Assembly: GCF_012489685.1 (NCBI RefSeq)
Contig: NC_080043.1
Coordinates: 10,356,501-10,420,500, forward strand
From: Lotus japonicus
Taxonomy: Eukaryota > Streptophyta > Magnoliopsida > Fabales > Fabaceae
Direction: 5' to 3'
DNA length: 64,000 nt
The translations under genes and the position numbers were made by a program. The stretch's first letter is position 1. Each line of letters begins with the position of its first letter. Below, in pieces: positions 1 through 10,028 of the stretch. The notes beneath the pieces were generated by a model. That model ran no database searches and was not told the DNA's origin. It saw only the letters and a list, made by a program, of their open reading frames with translations.

Positions 1-508
1 CCACTGGTGCATCAGGCACATTTGATGGAATACTCCTTCCCTTCATCCTCTTCCTAGCAGTGGTCGAGATGTCAGGAACATCTGGCTCGACATCTGACTC
101 AGAATTAGACACATACTTCCTTTTTCTCCCAGTAGAAGCATCACATTTCTTTCCTATCTTTTTCTTCTTCTCAGGAACTTGGACCTGAGAACTTCTATAA
201 GTCTTGGGAGTCTTTGCATTTTTATTCTTTTTATCTGCAGTCTTCTTGCTTGAAGAAATAGCAGCCTTCTTTACAGCACTTGCAGAGACAGAGACTTTCT
301 TGATCAGAGTTTCATCATCAGAGTCCTCTACTTCATAGTCAACAATCACTTTTTCTTTTCCTTTCTTGGAAGCGGGTTGAGGAGATTTCTCTACTAGGAT
401 CTCAGCAGAGGGAGTCTTCTCACTAGAAGATTCATGCCTTCCTACATCAGAGTTATTTCCCTTCTCTCCATCAGAATTTTGTGAATTTCCTTCAGAATCA
501 CGACCTTC
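1..508 (-). pseudogene. Lys/Ser-rich continuation of the accessory ORF, cut by the window edge
   Basis: After the TAG at 509-511 the same minus-strand frame stays open to base 1, about 169 codons without a stop. It is strongly basic, with Ser/Lys runs and nuclear-localisation-like clusters (EKKKKIGKK, RKRKY) and acidic islands (DYEVEDSDDE). An open frame on the far side of one stop suggests the ORF continued through this region before a recent nonsense change. Function is unknown. Confidence 0.5.
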
Positions 509-1324
509 CTATGATTCAATATTTGATGTGATATCCTGTGCAGTTGCAACATCAGCAAGAGTCTCCAACACATCATGGATGACTTGAGTTGCTTCAGCTT
601 TGGACACAATTTCTTCTCGATCAACATCAACATTGTGATCAGACAGGGAATCATCAGAAATATCCTGAACACTTGTAGTTTTCCCAGTGCCTTTCTTGAC
701 AACATACTTGATTCTCATACTTCTTGTCTTTCTTGCTGGCCCAGATGATTCGGGAGAGACAAAGGTAGCAGAAGAACGCGTGATTCTTGATGGTGTGGAT
801 GATGAGGGTTTCAACCCAAGAAATTTTACACCATGGGCATTCTTGACAGTTTTGAGACCGGCAGCACTCTTTTTCCCAGAATCTTGAGACATGGTTAATT
901 GAATCATAAGAGATATCAAAAAGTAACCGTTGAAGGTTAGGCAATTGAGGGAAGAGCAAAAATCAGTGATATCGAAACACGGAAGGTGTAGAATGATGTC
1001 TTCCAACACATGATCAGGAATGGTTAAATAGGGCACAATATAGTCGTTGCCTGTGACAAGTGTCATTAACTGCTTTAAGTCAGTTAATTCACAAATCCCT
1101 AACTTCCTTTTTAACCTTTCTAATTTAACCACAGTTTTGGCACAAATATCCTTCTGTAAAAGGATATTTTCAACAGGTTTCACCAAAATGTCTCCTTCCA
1201 TTAATCTTATAACATAATAGTGATTCATTTGCTCACTCCTATCTTGTTGAGGCAGTTTTTTTGAAGTAACTGATTGCCTTCTGGTTGTTGCCACACGATG
1301 TCCTGACATTAGTGTTGACATCAC
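509..1324 (-). pseudogene. Accessory/env-like ORF downstream of gag-protease
   Basis: This 271-codon frame overlaps the end of the gag-protease frame at 1239-1324 in another register, so the two are joined by a frameshift or were separate ORFs. The first third is mixed charged and hydrophobic sequence with a Leu/Ile-rich stretch around residues 85-145. The rest is rich in Lys, Ser, Arg and Thr, with an acidic patch (DISDDSLSDHNVDVD). I recognise no enzyme domain. Position and composition resemble the env-like or 'putative plant transposon protein' ORFs of plant copia and gypsy elements. That is a resemblance, not a match I can prove. Confidence 0.5.
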
Positions 1325-3881
1325 ACTCTTTCATCATACTATTCCTTCTTGATCCAGTGATTCTCAACACACCAATCCTGGTCCATGAAGCATCAGTCTT
1401 TTTCAACAACAAACATTTCTCTGTAGTTTTGAGCAAACCATCTGATCTTCTTGAAAACATCTTTTTAACCTTGCTTCTATATGACTCTTGACTTTCATTG
1501 CCCCCATTCAGTTCCTTAATCAACTCTTGAGAATCCCTTACTAACTTGTGAGCTTGCTGTAAAGAAACATCAGTCAAACTTGATTTGTCATGGTCCAGCA
1601 TGAATTCTGCCAAGCAATCATTTGCAAAAGTCTTCTTGAGGCTTCCTGAATTAAGGTTGGTCATGAAGCATTTATCTGCACAATTTTCCTTAGTTTGTTT
1701 CTTTTCCAGAATCTCTAGCATTCTGATGAAAGTAGCTTCCAACTCCCTCATATTCCTGTTCTCTTCTTCTGAATCATCGATTGTCATAATTCTTGTACCT
1801 GGATCTTTATCTACTGAAGTCAATTCTTCATCTCTTTGTACAGCCCTTGCATCTACTTCCTCTTTCTCTGAGTCCATCCTTCCTTTTTGCATGTTCATTT
1901 TTCTGGTAATGATCTTTTTTACAAACTTTCTGAGTTTGGCATCTTCTGCCTTGCTAGTCAGATATCCTGTAGGCATGCCTTTGTAATGAGAACACCACCT
2001 GTAGCAATTATCCTTTGTTCTTTCACCTTTCATCACAATCTCATTAATTTCATTTGTTACTTGACATCCACGTTTACTAAAGGTCACATCCAGATCCAAA
2101 TCACAAATTTGGCTTATACTGATTAAGTTTGCTGTCAAGCCTTCTACTAGTAACACTTCACTCAGTTCAGGTGAAAACCTATCGTCAAGCTTTCCAGATC
2201 CTATGATTTTACCCTTGACTCCACCACCAAAAGTTACATCCCCAACACCATGTGGCTTCAGATTAGCAAAATACTCTTTTACTCCTGTCATATGTCTGGA
2301 ACAACCACTGTCAAAATACCAATCCTCTTCCATAGAAGTAGAACCAACAAGTGCAGTCACATTATTTTTAGGCTTCCATTCTGAATTTTCTTTCTTCTGA
2401 GTACAAGATATCTGTGGATGCACATGTTTGACCTCATGTTGATACAAATGGTTTGACAGATGAAATTCAGAACTTCTTTTAGTAGGACTAAACTGATGAG
2501 TTGTCTCCTTGAATTTATTAGTTTTGGTGTTACTCTCATATCCCAGTCCTTTCCTGTCTCTGGTTGTCTTTCCTGATTCTAGCATCAATTCAAACATATC
2601 AGTACCATTATTTAACATACGCACAGATTTGATCATACCTTCAATTTTAAACTTCAACATAGACACTTCCTCTCGAAGATTATCATTTATACTGAGAAGA
2701 TCTTGCTTTTCTCTTTCCAATTTCTTTCCATAGTCACAAGCTTTGTGCCACCTTTTAGATAAGAGCTCATGATTTTCAGCAAATTCTTTTTCAGAGACCT
2801 CCTCATCAACTGAATTCATTTTTGAGATACTCTTCATAGTTAATCCCATTACAGGATCTTCACTTCCATCTTCTGAGTCATCATCTGGCCAAGCAGCCAC
2901 CATACCTTTTCCTTGCTTCTTCAGAAAAGTAGCACATTCACTTCTAATGTGACCATACCCTTCACACTCATAACATTGAACTCCTTTTGCTTTGATAGAC
3001 TTGTCTTCCTCCTTGTCCTTCAGTGCATTCCCAGAGTTTTTGATAATGTCTGTCTGTTTGTCAGTGACATTTGGTCTGTATTTTCTATCAAATCTTCTCA
3101 TGACCTTGTTGAATTTTCTCCCAAGCAGTGCTATAGCCTCAGACAGGTTTTCATCTGACTCTTTCTCACTCAGATCATCATCTACAGTGTTTGACACAAA
3201 TGTAATGCTTTTATTCTTTTTCTTTGATCTTTCATTTAGAGACATTTCAAAAGTCTGTAATGAACCAATGAGCTCATCAACTTTAATATTTCCTATATCC
3301 TCAGCCTCCTCAATAGCAGTGACCTTCATGTCAAATCTCTTAGGTAGGGACCTGAGGATCTTTCTGACAAGTTTTTCTTCAGACATTGGTTCCCCCAGAG
3401 CAAATGATGCATTTGCCATGTCTCGCATCTTCATGTGAAATTCAGAAACAGTTTCCTCCTCCTTCATTTTCAGGTTCTCAAATTGAGTAGTAAGAAGTTG
3501 CAGTCTTGACACTCTCACCCTTGTGGTACCTTCATGAGCTATTCTGAGAATTTCCCAAGCATCCTTTGCCACAGTACAAGTGTTGATCAATCTAAACATG
3601 TTCTGGTCCACTCCATTGAATATTGCATTCAGTGCTTTTGAGTTACCTAGAGCTTCCTCATCTTCTTCCTTGGTCCATTCTTCCTCAGGCTTCAGTTAAG
3701 TGTTTGAGGTTCCTTCTTTGTCACTCTTCACAGGATGCTTCCAGCCTTTGACAATAGATTTCCAAGTTTTGCTGTCAATTGATTTCAGAAAGGCAATCAT
3801 CCGTGCTTTCCAGTAGTCATAATTGGTACCATCCAAGATTGGTGGCCTATGAACAGATCCTCCTTCCTTGCTGTTGTCCAT
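1239..3881 (-). pseudogene. Gag-protease polyprotein of copia type, one in-frame stop
   Basis: The likely start is the ATG at 3881 (MDNSKEGG). An N-terminal gag segment with the WKARM motif is followed by an in-frame TAA at 3696-3698. The same frame then stays open for about 790 codons from 3611. Counting from 3611: a UBN2/retrotran_gag region (about residues 1-130), a complete CCHC knuckle C213-x2-C216-x4-H221-x4-C226, a predicted coiled coil near 285-330, and a protease with WYFDSGCSRHMTG whose catalytic Asp is residue 434. LLVEGLTANLISISQ near 487-501 is the usual copia segment just after the protease. From about residue 540 the frame no longer resembles integrase; no HRRLGH-type zinc region or DDE motif follows. 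Gag would package RNA and the protease would mature it. A single stop makes this copy defective, though the rest is well preserved. Confidence 0.85.
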
Positions 3882-3933
3882 GATACCAGAAATATCTCCC
3901 TGAATCTCACCCAAAAATAGAACAGGGGTGCCT

Positions 3934-3945
3934 GCTCTGATACCA
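3934..3945 (-). other. Primer-binding site (initiator Met tRNA)
   Basis: The minus strand reads TGGTATCAGAGC, complementary to the 3' end of plant initiator tRNA-Met. This is the usual minus-strand DNA primer site of plant copia elements. It sits two bases inside the LTR. Confidence 0.9.
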
Positions 3946-3947
3946 AT

Positions 3948-4807
3948 TGAAATTCTGGTTCACACACTGGACAGATGTTGTGCCAAATGTCTAAGACATC
4001 GAGTACAACATATAGAATGCAGAACACACAGTACAGTAAATATATCAGTAAAACAATAAAGATGGACACAAAGGATTGTTAACCCAGCTCGGTGCAATAT
4101 CACCTACGTCTGGAGGGTTTTCACCCAGAGAAAGTTCTTCCACTATTATAGAGAAATTGTACACAAAAGGTCTCTCAGAACTGCCACAGTTCAAACCCTT
4201 TCTACCTAACTCTACCCGTGTAAGAATACTTAGTCCTCCCCCTAAGTATGAGAACCCCTCTCACTTTCTCTAAATCACTGCCACAGTGATTCAACAACTT
4301 GTAACAAATACAAACACAGATCTCATGATCAAACAATGAACACACAACTCTCAGACAAGAATAACAGCACAAGAATATGCTGAGAGAACAACAAGTATGA
4401 ACTCACACAAGAGTAAACCCTAATTTACTCAACATAAGCTCTCTTAAACAACTAGGTCTAGGTCTTCATATATAGCAGTCATCCAGGCCTTGTCTTCAAT
4501 GGGCTTGGGCGAGCAAAGAGTCCACACACAACCAAGGGAATTACCAGGAAACAAATCTGTAACAAAAAGTCTTCAATTAAAAAGTTTCCTTTTCCAGAAA
4601 TAAGCCTCCCACAATTTCTCAGATCAAATCATTAAATCGGATTTGATCACATTCAGTATTACCCTTGACGGCGCACAGAAGCTTCCAATCAACCCTAGCT
4701 TGACTACAAAGTAACCAAACAAAGCTTCACAGTAACCCTAGCCAACTCAATGCAGATCTCGCAGGGACAGATGTCATAGACAAGATGTTATGACATCGGG
4801 TCCGACA
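3948..4807 (-). repeat. 5' LTR of the minus-strand copia element
   Basis: On the minus strand it starts TGTCGGACCCGATG at 4807 and ends TTTCA at 3948, two bases before the primer-binding site. The length of about 860 bp fits a copia LTR. The internal end is fixed by the primer site. The outer end is inferred from the TG...CA rule, because the partner LTR is not in the window. Flanking DNA at 4808 onward is unrelated gypsy remnant. Confidence 0.75.
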
Positions 4808-5335
4808 TGTTGGCTTTAAACATACATTAGCTAAAATGAAGACAATCATAACAAAGGAACAACAGGAAAGAGTCGACTTCCTTTACCAATTACCATGGAG
4901 GCCTTAGATACTCCTCCTACTCCAGAATTCAGGCTCTCATTCCCTGCAAAATGCAACAAACCAACAAGCAAAAGAAAACAAGACTTGGATTGTCTCCCAA
5001 GAAACCCTAAGTTATAGTCCTAGGTGGACTCTCCTTCCTTTGGTGTTAGGAAGGAAATTCTTTACCATCAATCTTTCTTCCACATGTGCAAGGTTGGAAC
5101 CTTGCACAAAACATTTGGAACAATTCCTCCCAAGAGAGGGTATCATCTAAACCATCGTACCAAATCCTTGCTCCCCCCTTCAAGGAGTGAGGGAAAAGCT
5201 TAATCTTGAGCTCATCACTAGTCACACCTTCCATCTTAACAAGTTGACTAGCTTGAGTGAATTGGGCCGTGTGGTCTTGGAAATTCTCATCTTTAGACCC
5301 CACATACTTGTTTTCACTAACAAACTTGATGAGAG
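4808..5335 (-). pseudogene. Gypsy-type gag remnant
   Basis: On the minus strand, 5335 to about 5046 encodes a Retrotrans_gag-like stretch: KLFPHSLKGGARIWYDGL followed by LSWEELFQMFCARF. This is the conserved 'F-sLk-.A..W...l....tW.el...F...F' core of plant gypsy gag. The remaining 4808-5045 has no clear coding and abuts the copia LTR. The frame continues across the solo LTR at 5336-6579 into 6580-6834. Confidence 0.7.
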
Positions 5336-6579
5336 TGATAAGCGTATAATTGATGCACTTTATGTTTGTATTTCTAAGCTTCATTATGTACATTCTTGTG
5401 CTTAATTTTTATGACTTAACCATGTTTTGACCATTAGTGTTTATTTGGATTATTCATGGAAAAGAGCTTAATTCTACACTTTTAGTTTCTGTGACTGTTT
5501 TGTTAGAACATTTTGAATCTGGAGTTATAAATATCTAAATAGGATGAATAATATGTCGTTGGAAAGCTGACTCGAAGACCTACAACTTTGATGTTCAGCA
5601 CAATTCGATAAAAAGCTTCTAACATGGTCAGAATTGCCTTGCAAAGTTGATGTCGCTAATCCTTCGAGTCTGGAACAGTCTGCACTAAAATGATCATATC
5701 TTGAGCTACATAACTCCGAATTAGGATCCGATTGAAGGCCCGCGAAGCTGACTTAAATAGCTACAACTCTCATGTTTACCTTGATTGAAGATTCAGAATT
5801 CTTGAGGGACAGGCGAATGCCTGATTGTTCAGCAGCTTACTCCTTTATGTGGGCCCGATTTTGTGAAGATTTAGAAAAGATTTAGATAACAAGGATTGTT
5901 ACTTGATGAACAAGTTTATTTATTAGTATAAATAAGTGAGGCTTAGAATTTTGTTAAAAACCACCTCACCTCATCTTACCATCACCTCCTCCACCTTCTC
6001 CTCATATCTTTCCATCTTTTCTAGTATGAGTTGCTAAACTCCGTAGTTAGTCTTAGGATTTTTAATATTCTTGTGTTTGCAAACTTGAGGTTCTATTCTT
6101 AATGCGAATTTGTTCTTATTAATTCTCTTCATCTCTATTTCTGATCTAGGGTTTGCATAATTCCGTAGTTTTAGAAATAAGAGTTGATGCATGTTCGCTT
6201 AGTTCATGTTAGTTCGTAACTGTTTCTTAATCGCTTAGTTTAGGAAACTGTGAATTAATTTTCGCTTAGTTAATTATTTCTCACGAATAAGAGAATTGAT
6301 AAGGAAGAATTAATCTTTTGTAACCAATGAAGGTTTGTTGCACTTGAATGTTATAATCCGATGATTAACACTTTCTCTTATCTGATTTAAGTCCCTTTTA
6401 ATTTATGTTTCCTTACTTTTCAATCAAATCAACCAAACCCCCTTTTTAATTGTTTTGTTTTACTTTAATATCAATTAATACTTCACCAAGTCCTTGTGAG
6501 ATCGATCCTGGTGTTCAACACCTTGTACTGCATTCAAAGCAGAATATTTTGACACGCACCCGTGACAGTGCGTTCGTCA
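5336..6579 (+). mobile_element. Solo LTR, Athila-like, perfect TSD
   Basis: It starts TGATAAGCG and ends GTTCGTCA. It is flanked by the 5-bp direct repeat gagag at 5331-5335 and 6580-6584. The 1244-bp insert interrupts a minus-strand frame that resumes on the other side, which proves insertion. The 3' part, with a 'cttgtgagatcgatcctgg' phrase, resembles Athila-type gypsy LTR ends. No internal region or second LTR is present, so this is a solo LTR left by LTR-LTR recombination. Confidence 0.85.
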
Positions 6580-6834
6580 GAGAGCTCGGCTAAGCTCAAC
6601 ATCTTTTTCACTTACCTTGGGGGTCTCCTTTGAAGACCTGGACAAGCTTTTGATCATATTACAAACAAAATCATCATTAAGGTTAGTTTGCAAATTAAGA
6701 TTGAAAATCGAAAATCTTACCTTGTCCTTACCAACTCGGAGGATGAGCTGACCCTTATCAACAAAAAATGTAGATGCACAACCAACTTTCTTCACAAAAT
6801 AGGAGAGAATAGAAAAGTAGGTGTGTCCTACCAA
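6580..6834 (-). pseudogene. Gypsy protease C-terminal remnant, out of order with gag
   Basis: The minus-strand frame from 6834 contains VDKGQLILRVGKDKVRFSI, which resembles the end of gypsy retropepsins ('D...G.L.LRVG...V.F'). It runs into the gag-like stretch left of the solo LTR. In an intact element gag precedes protease, so the order here is reversed and implies a deletion or fusion between two copies. Confidence 0.5.
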
Positions 6835-7086
6835 AATTCATCTCTCTTCATGGTGGCCTCAAAGCAAACGGAGGTGGGTCGAGTTTTGAATAATGTTGTG
6901 TTAATCTTCTTTCAATTCAACTATTGCCTTAAGCCATGCAGAAGAGAAAAAAGGGAAATAAGTTATATCATTTGTGATGTAATAAAAAATGTAAAAATGA
7001 ATAAAAAGAAAAATGTGTGGAAATTTAAATGAAAGAAAAAAAAGTGTAAATGAATCATTACTCGTTGAATTTCTCTTCTATATGTA
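6835..7086. other. AT-rich spacer with no recognisable feature
   Basis: Nothing coding or structured is seen beyond A-rich runs. It ends at the 9-bp TSD of the MITE that follows. Confidence 0.4.
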
Positions 7087-7159
7087 TATCTCTTTGGGAA
7101 TTTTTATTCAGACCCCTCACATCTATTTCTACCCCAAACAATTCTAGAAACCAAAAAAA

Positions 7160-7325
7160 TACTTATGTCGAACGCACTTTGCAAGTGCGATCCCTATCAC
7201 ACCTAACACACTTTCAAAGTCAGACAACTGTCTCACTTTCAAAGTGAGACAACTGTGAAAGTGCGAGACAGTTGTCTCACTTTGAAAGTGTGTTAGGGTC
7301 TCACTTTCAGAGTGCGATAGGTTGT
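7160..7325. repeat. Inverted and direct repeats of a 'CACTTTCAAAGTG' motif inside the MITE
   Basis: Variants of cactttcaaagtgagacaac, itself partly palindromic, occur on both strands several times. The outer arms (tttgcaagtgcgat... and ...agagtgcgataggttgt) are also inverted, so a transcript of this block could fold into a long hairpin. Confidence 0.75.
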
Positions 7326-7389
7326 AGAAAAACAAATTCTAAAAATGAACTGTAACATAACAGCAGAAAAGAGGAGAGAGAGGAGAAGA

Positions 7390-7502
7390 TGGAGGTTGTT
7401 GTTGTGGTGGTGGTGGTGACAGTGGTGGTGACAGTGGTGGTGACAGTGGTGGTGGTGGTGGAGGAGAGAGGAAAGAGGAGAGAGGAAAGAGGAGAGAGGA
7501 GA
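7390..7502. repeat. GGT/GACAGT and GAGAGGAAA microsatellites
   Basis: The block gacagtggtggt is repeated three times in a GGT-rich tract, followed by a purine-only tract of gagaggaaagag repeats. Both are simple-sequence tracts within the MITE. Confidence 0.85.
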
Positions 7503-7628
7503 GAGAATGTATGGATGGGGTGATGAATTTTTATAATTTTTTTCATTAAGGGCATTTTAGTATTTTACACTTTAAGGGGGGTTGGAATAGATGTGGGAGA
7601 GGTCTGAATAACAATTCCCTATCTCTTT

Positions 7629-8021
7629 TCCTTTTTTCTCTTTACTAACTCTCTTCCATCATTTCACCAAACAAAGCATAAGTGTCATCTTGCATAATAC
7701 TACAAAACATTATCCATAGTAGCAAATTTCATTCATCCATGTTATGTTAAGTTCAAACTCATCATAACTTTTTTAAAATCTTGTTTTGATCATAACAATT
7801 TTATAGAAAAAGTTTCATTGAAAATTAAACTTATTATAACATTTGAATTTCGGGAGAAACTCAACTTATGTTATATGCTTCAACGTTCAAATATCACAAA
7901 AAGAAAAGCTTCAGAAGTTACAAGACTGTTTGGCAAGCAAACTCATTCAAAGTCAAGACTCAACTCTCTGACCGTCCATCAGTCAGATATATTGAAGATA
8001 AACTTTGAGCGCCAAAATTGA
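7629..8021. other. Spacer without supported feature
   Basis: AT-rich sequence with a short open frame (7818-8021) that has no recognisable domain and reads into the putative LTR. I see nothing else. Confidence 0.35.
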
Positions 8022-9087
8022 TGTTGGATTGTAACCAGTTGCCATACATTCAAATCAAAAGGAAACAAATTGACTTATATTCAAATCAGACCACGTGAAG
8101 ACTAGTTTGCTTCAGCTAAAGGCACGCTGACCAACAAGGGAAAAGGACAAGCCGTCAACATCATATTTCTCAATTGTCTCATGTCTGAAAAGTAGCTCAA
8201 GTCTATCACCACCTACTAGCTGACAAACATCACTTTTCCGGCTAAAGGATAGACTTGCCTCTGAGCTCACATTTAATAAAGCCACCAACCAAAACCATTT
8301 GAATCAACGGTTCGATCTCATTACACAACAACTAAGAGCAACGGTCAGATTAAAGCTCACAGTGGCAACAACACTAGCAAGCGAGTATATAAGGCACTCT
8401 TGAAGAATTGAAGACCAAGAGAATTAATTTGAAAAGAACAAGAACTCAAGCATTCATTTCTATCTTCCCAAAAGCATTCAAAGCTCAAGAAGAAATTTTC
8501 TAAGAGTCAAACCAAAGCTTTTACTTCTACAAGTGAAAGAGAGAACCTCGTACCTTAAAAGAGTCAAATCTCTTTATTCTCCTCTCACTTAGTTTCAGAA
8601 CTCTTAAGTGCTCCATAGTCATATCTAAACCCAAACACTTAGAGTTCCAGTGCCATAAATTATCTACCATTACTCTTGAACGAAGAGAAACCCTGTTGAA
8701 TGATATAATCTTTTTAAGATTGTTGGAGAAGTCCTGAACAATACTTGTAGGAGGAGTCTTGTAGAATACTTGGAGAAGTCCGTGATAATACTTGTGGGAG
8801 AAGTCCTGGTGAATACTTGTATTGGAGAAGTCGTTGATACTTGCTAGTGAAAATCTTGGTGGTGGCCAAGTACTGGACGTAGCTCAATCGCTTAGGGTGA
8901 ACCAGTATAAATCTATGTGTGTTGATCGTTCTGCTTTACTTGCTTATATTTTCGCTGCACTAAACGGTTTACGAAAAGTCATACTTAACGTTTTCTTAAG
9001 AACTAATATTCTTTTCACAAACCTAAGTTTTAAAAAGTAAATTTTCAGAACACAATTCAACCCCCTTTCTTGTGTTATTTATTTGCA
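8022..9087 (+). repeat. Probable copia LTR (solo or fragment)
   Basis: It starts TGTTGGATTGTAACC and contains a TATA box (tatataag, 8386-8393) followed by a leader-like purine-rich stretch. It ends in 'cacaattcaacccccttt..tgtgtt..ttgca', a phrase typical of Sirevirus/Maximus-type LTR 3' ends. No perfect TSD or primer site was found, so the borders are approximate and it may be a truncated LTR. Confidence 0.5.
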
Positions 9088-9360
9088 TCTCATGTTATTT
9101 AAAAATCTTTTAATTATACTTATTCTTTTGTTTTTCACATTTGTTACGGTCATGTCAAACGACAAAACATTATTTTTTTCATATATGTTTATTATTTTTT
9201 TACTTTGTACTACTTTATTTTCCATTCTCATTCAATTCTTGTTTTTAATTTTAATTATATTAACACATCAATCTTTATTACTATTAAGAACTTATATTAT
9301 AAATTTTATTCATGAGTTATAGATTAATAAGTATATTTGTTATTAATTAAAAATTATTTT
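9088..9360. other. AT-rich spacer
   Basis: T-rich sequence with one short open frame of hydrophobic low-complexity residues (9083-9322). I do not consider it a gene. Confidence 0.4.
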
Positions 9361-10028
9361 TCCTGACCTGGATCTAGCCAAGACCAAAGACCTTTATAGG
9401 AAACCCTAGCAGAGCATAAAAATAGCAGGTGATGTAGATAAAATTGTTATGTCATAAATGAGAAAAAATATTCTTAATGCAATGAATGATCTCCATTTTA
9501 TAGTGGGGTGGTCTGAAACCCTAAACTATTGCGTCATTCGGCCTCATAACTACTGGCTCGATTCCCCTTACATATATAATTCTAAGTCTGCTACCTATTG
9601 GGGCTGTCTTACCCATTCATGTGGAAGACTGTCCTAGGCGAATGACCTGCCTTACTCCAGGTTCGCCCTATACGTTACCATCCTCATGTATAGCCACATC
9701 TAATAATTGAGGTGAGTCCCTTGACTAAAGGGCTTATCCGGTCCACAAGCCCACAAAACATTGTGCTCGAAGTCTAAAAGCTAAGATCTCTTCATGTCCT
9801 TACGACACTATGCTCACCTCTGTATTTCACGACAACTTTCTTTGAAAATTTAGGCACTGCCTGGACAAAAGACATTATGCTCGAAGTCTGAGAGCTAAGG
9901 TGTGTTCATGGTCTTTCTGCGGAGTTCTAGTTACATCAAGGTCTGTTTCAAGGATAACTCTTCGACTGGCAGTCACAACCATAACCCCCGAGTGTCCCCT
10001 TGTTACTCGCCTCCGTAATACTAGAAAT
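9361..10028 (+). repeat. Left part of an old gypsy-type element (LTR or leader)
   Basis: Moderately GC-rich non-coding sequence continuous, across the insertions, with 13949-14282 and then with the ORF1 remnant at 22651. A 39-bp segment is duplicated imperfectly: 'ttgtgctcgaagtctaaaagct' near 9763 and 'ttatgctcgaagtctgagagct' near 9876. It is assigned to the host element by this continuity. Its outer border was not found. Confidence 0.45.

Larger units (their letters stand above)
1..4807 (-). mobile_element. Copia LTR retrotransposon without pol (5' LTR, gag, protease, accessory ORFs); runs off the left edge
   Basis: Read on the minus strand the order is LTR (4807-3948), initiator-Met tRNA primer site (3945-3934), gag with a CCHC knuckle, an aspartic protease, then about 2.2 kb of other coding sequence to the window edge. 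In copia elements integrase, reverse transcriptase and RNase H should follow the protease. None is seen here; the frame passes from the segment after the protease into charged, coiled-coil-like sequence. The lysine/serine-rich downstream part recalls the env-like or 'plant transposon' ORFs of Sireviruses. I infer a non-autonomous Sirevirus-like derivative. The 3' LTR lies outside the window, so neither the TSD nor a displaced pol can be checked. Confidence 0.8.
7096..7619. mobile_element. Mutator-like MITE with 9-bp TSD
   Basis: The ends are inverted copies of about 45 bp: GGGAATTTTTATTCAGACC at the left and, on the other strand, GGGAATTGTTATTCAGACC at the right. The 9-bp direct repeat tatctcttt flanks it exactly (7087-7095 and 7620-7628). 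A 9-bp duplication is the hallmark of Mutator-superfamily transposition. At 524 bp with no transposase it is non-autonomous. Inside are a palindromic block and a GGT/GACAGT microsatellite, listed separately. Confidence 0.92.
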
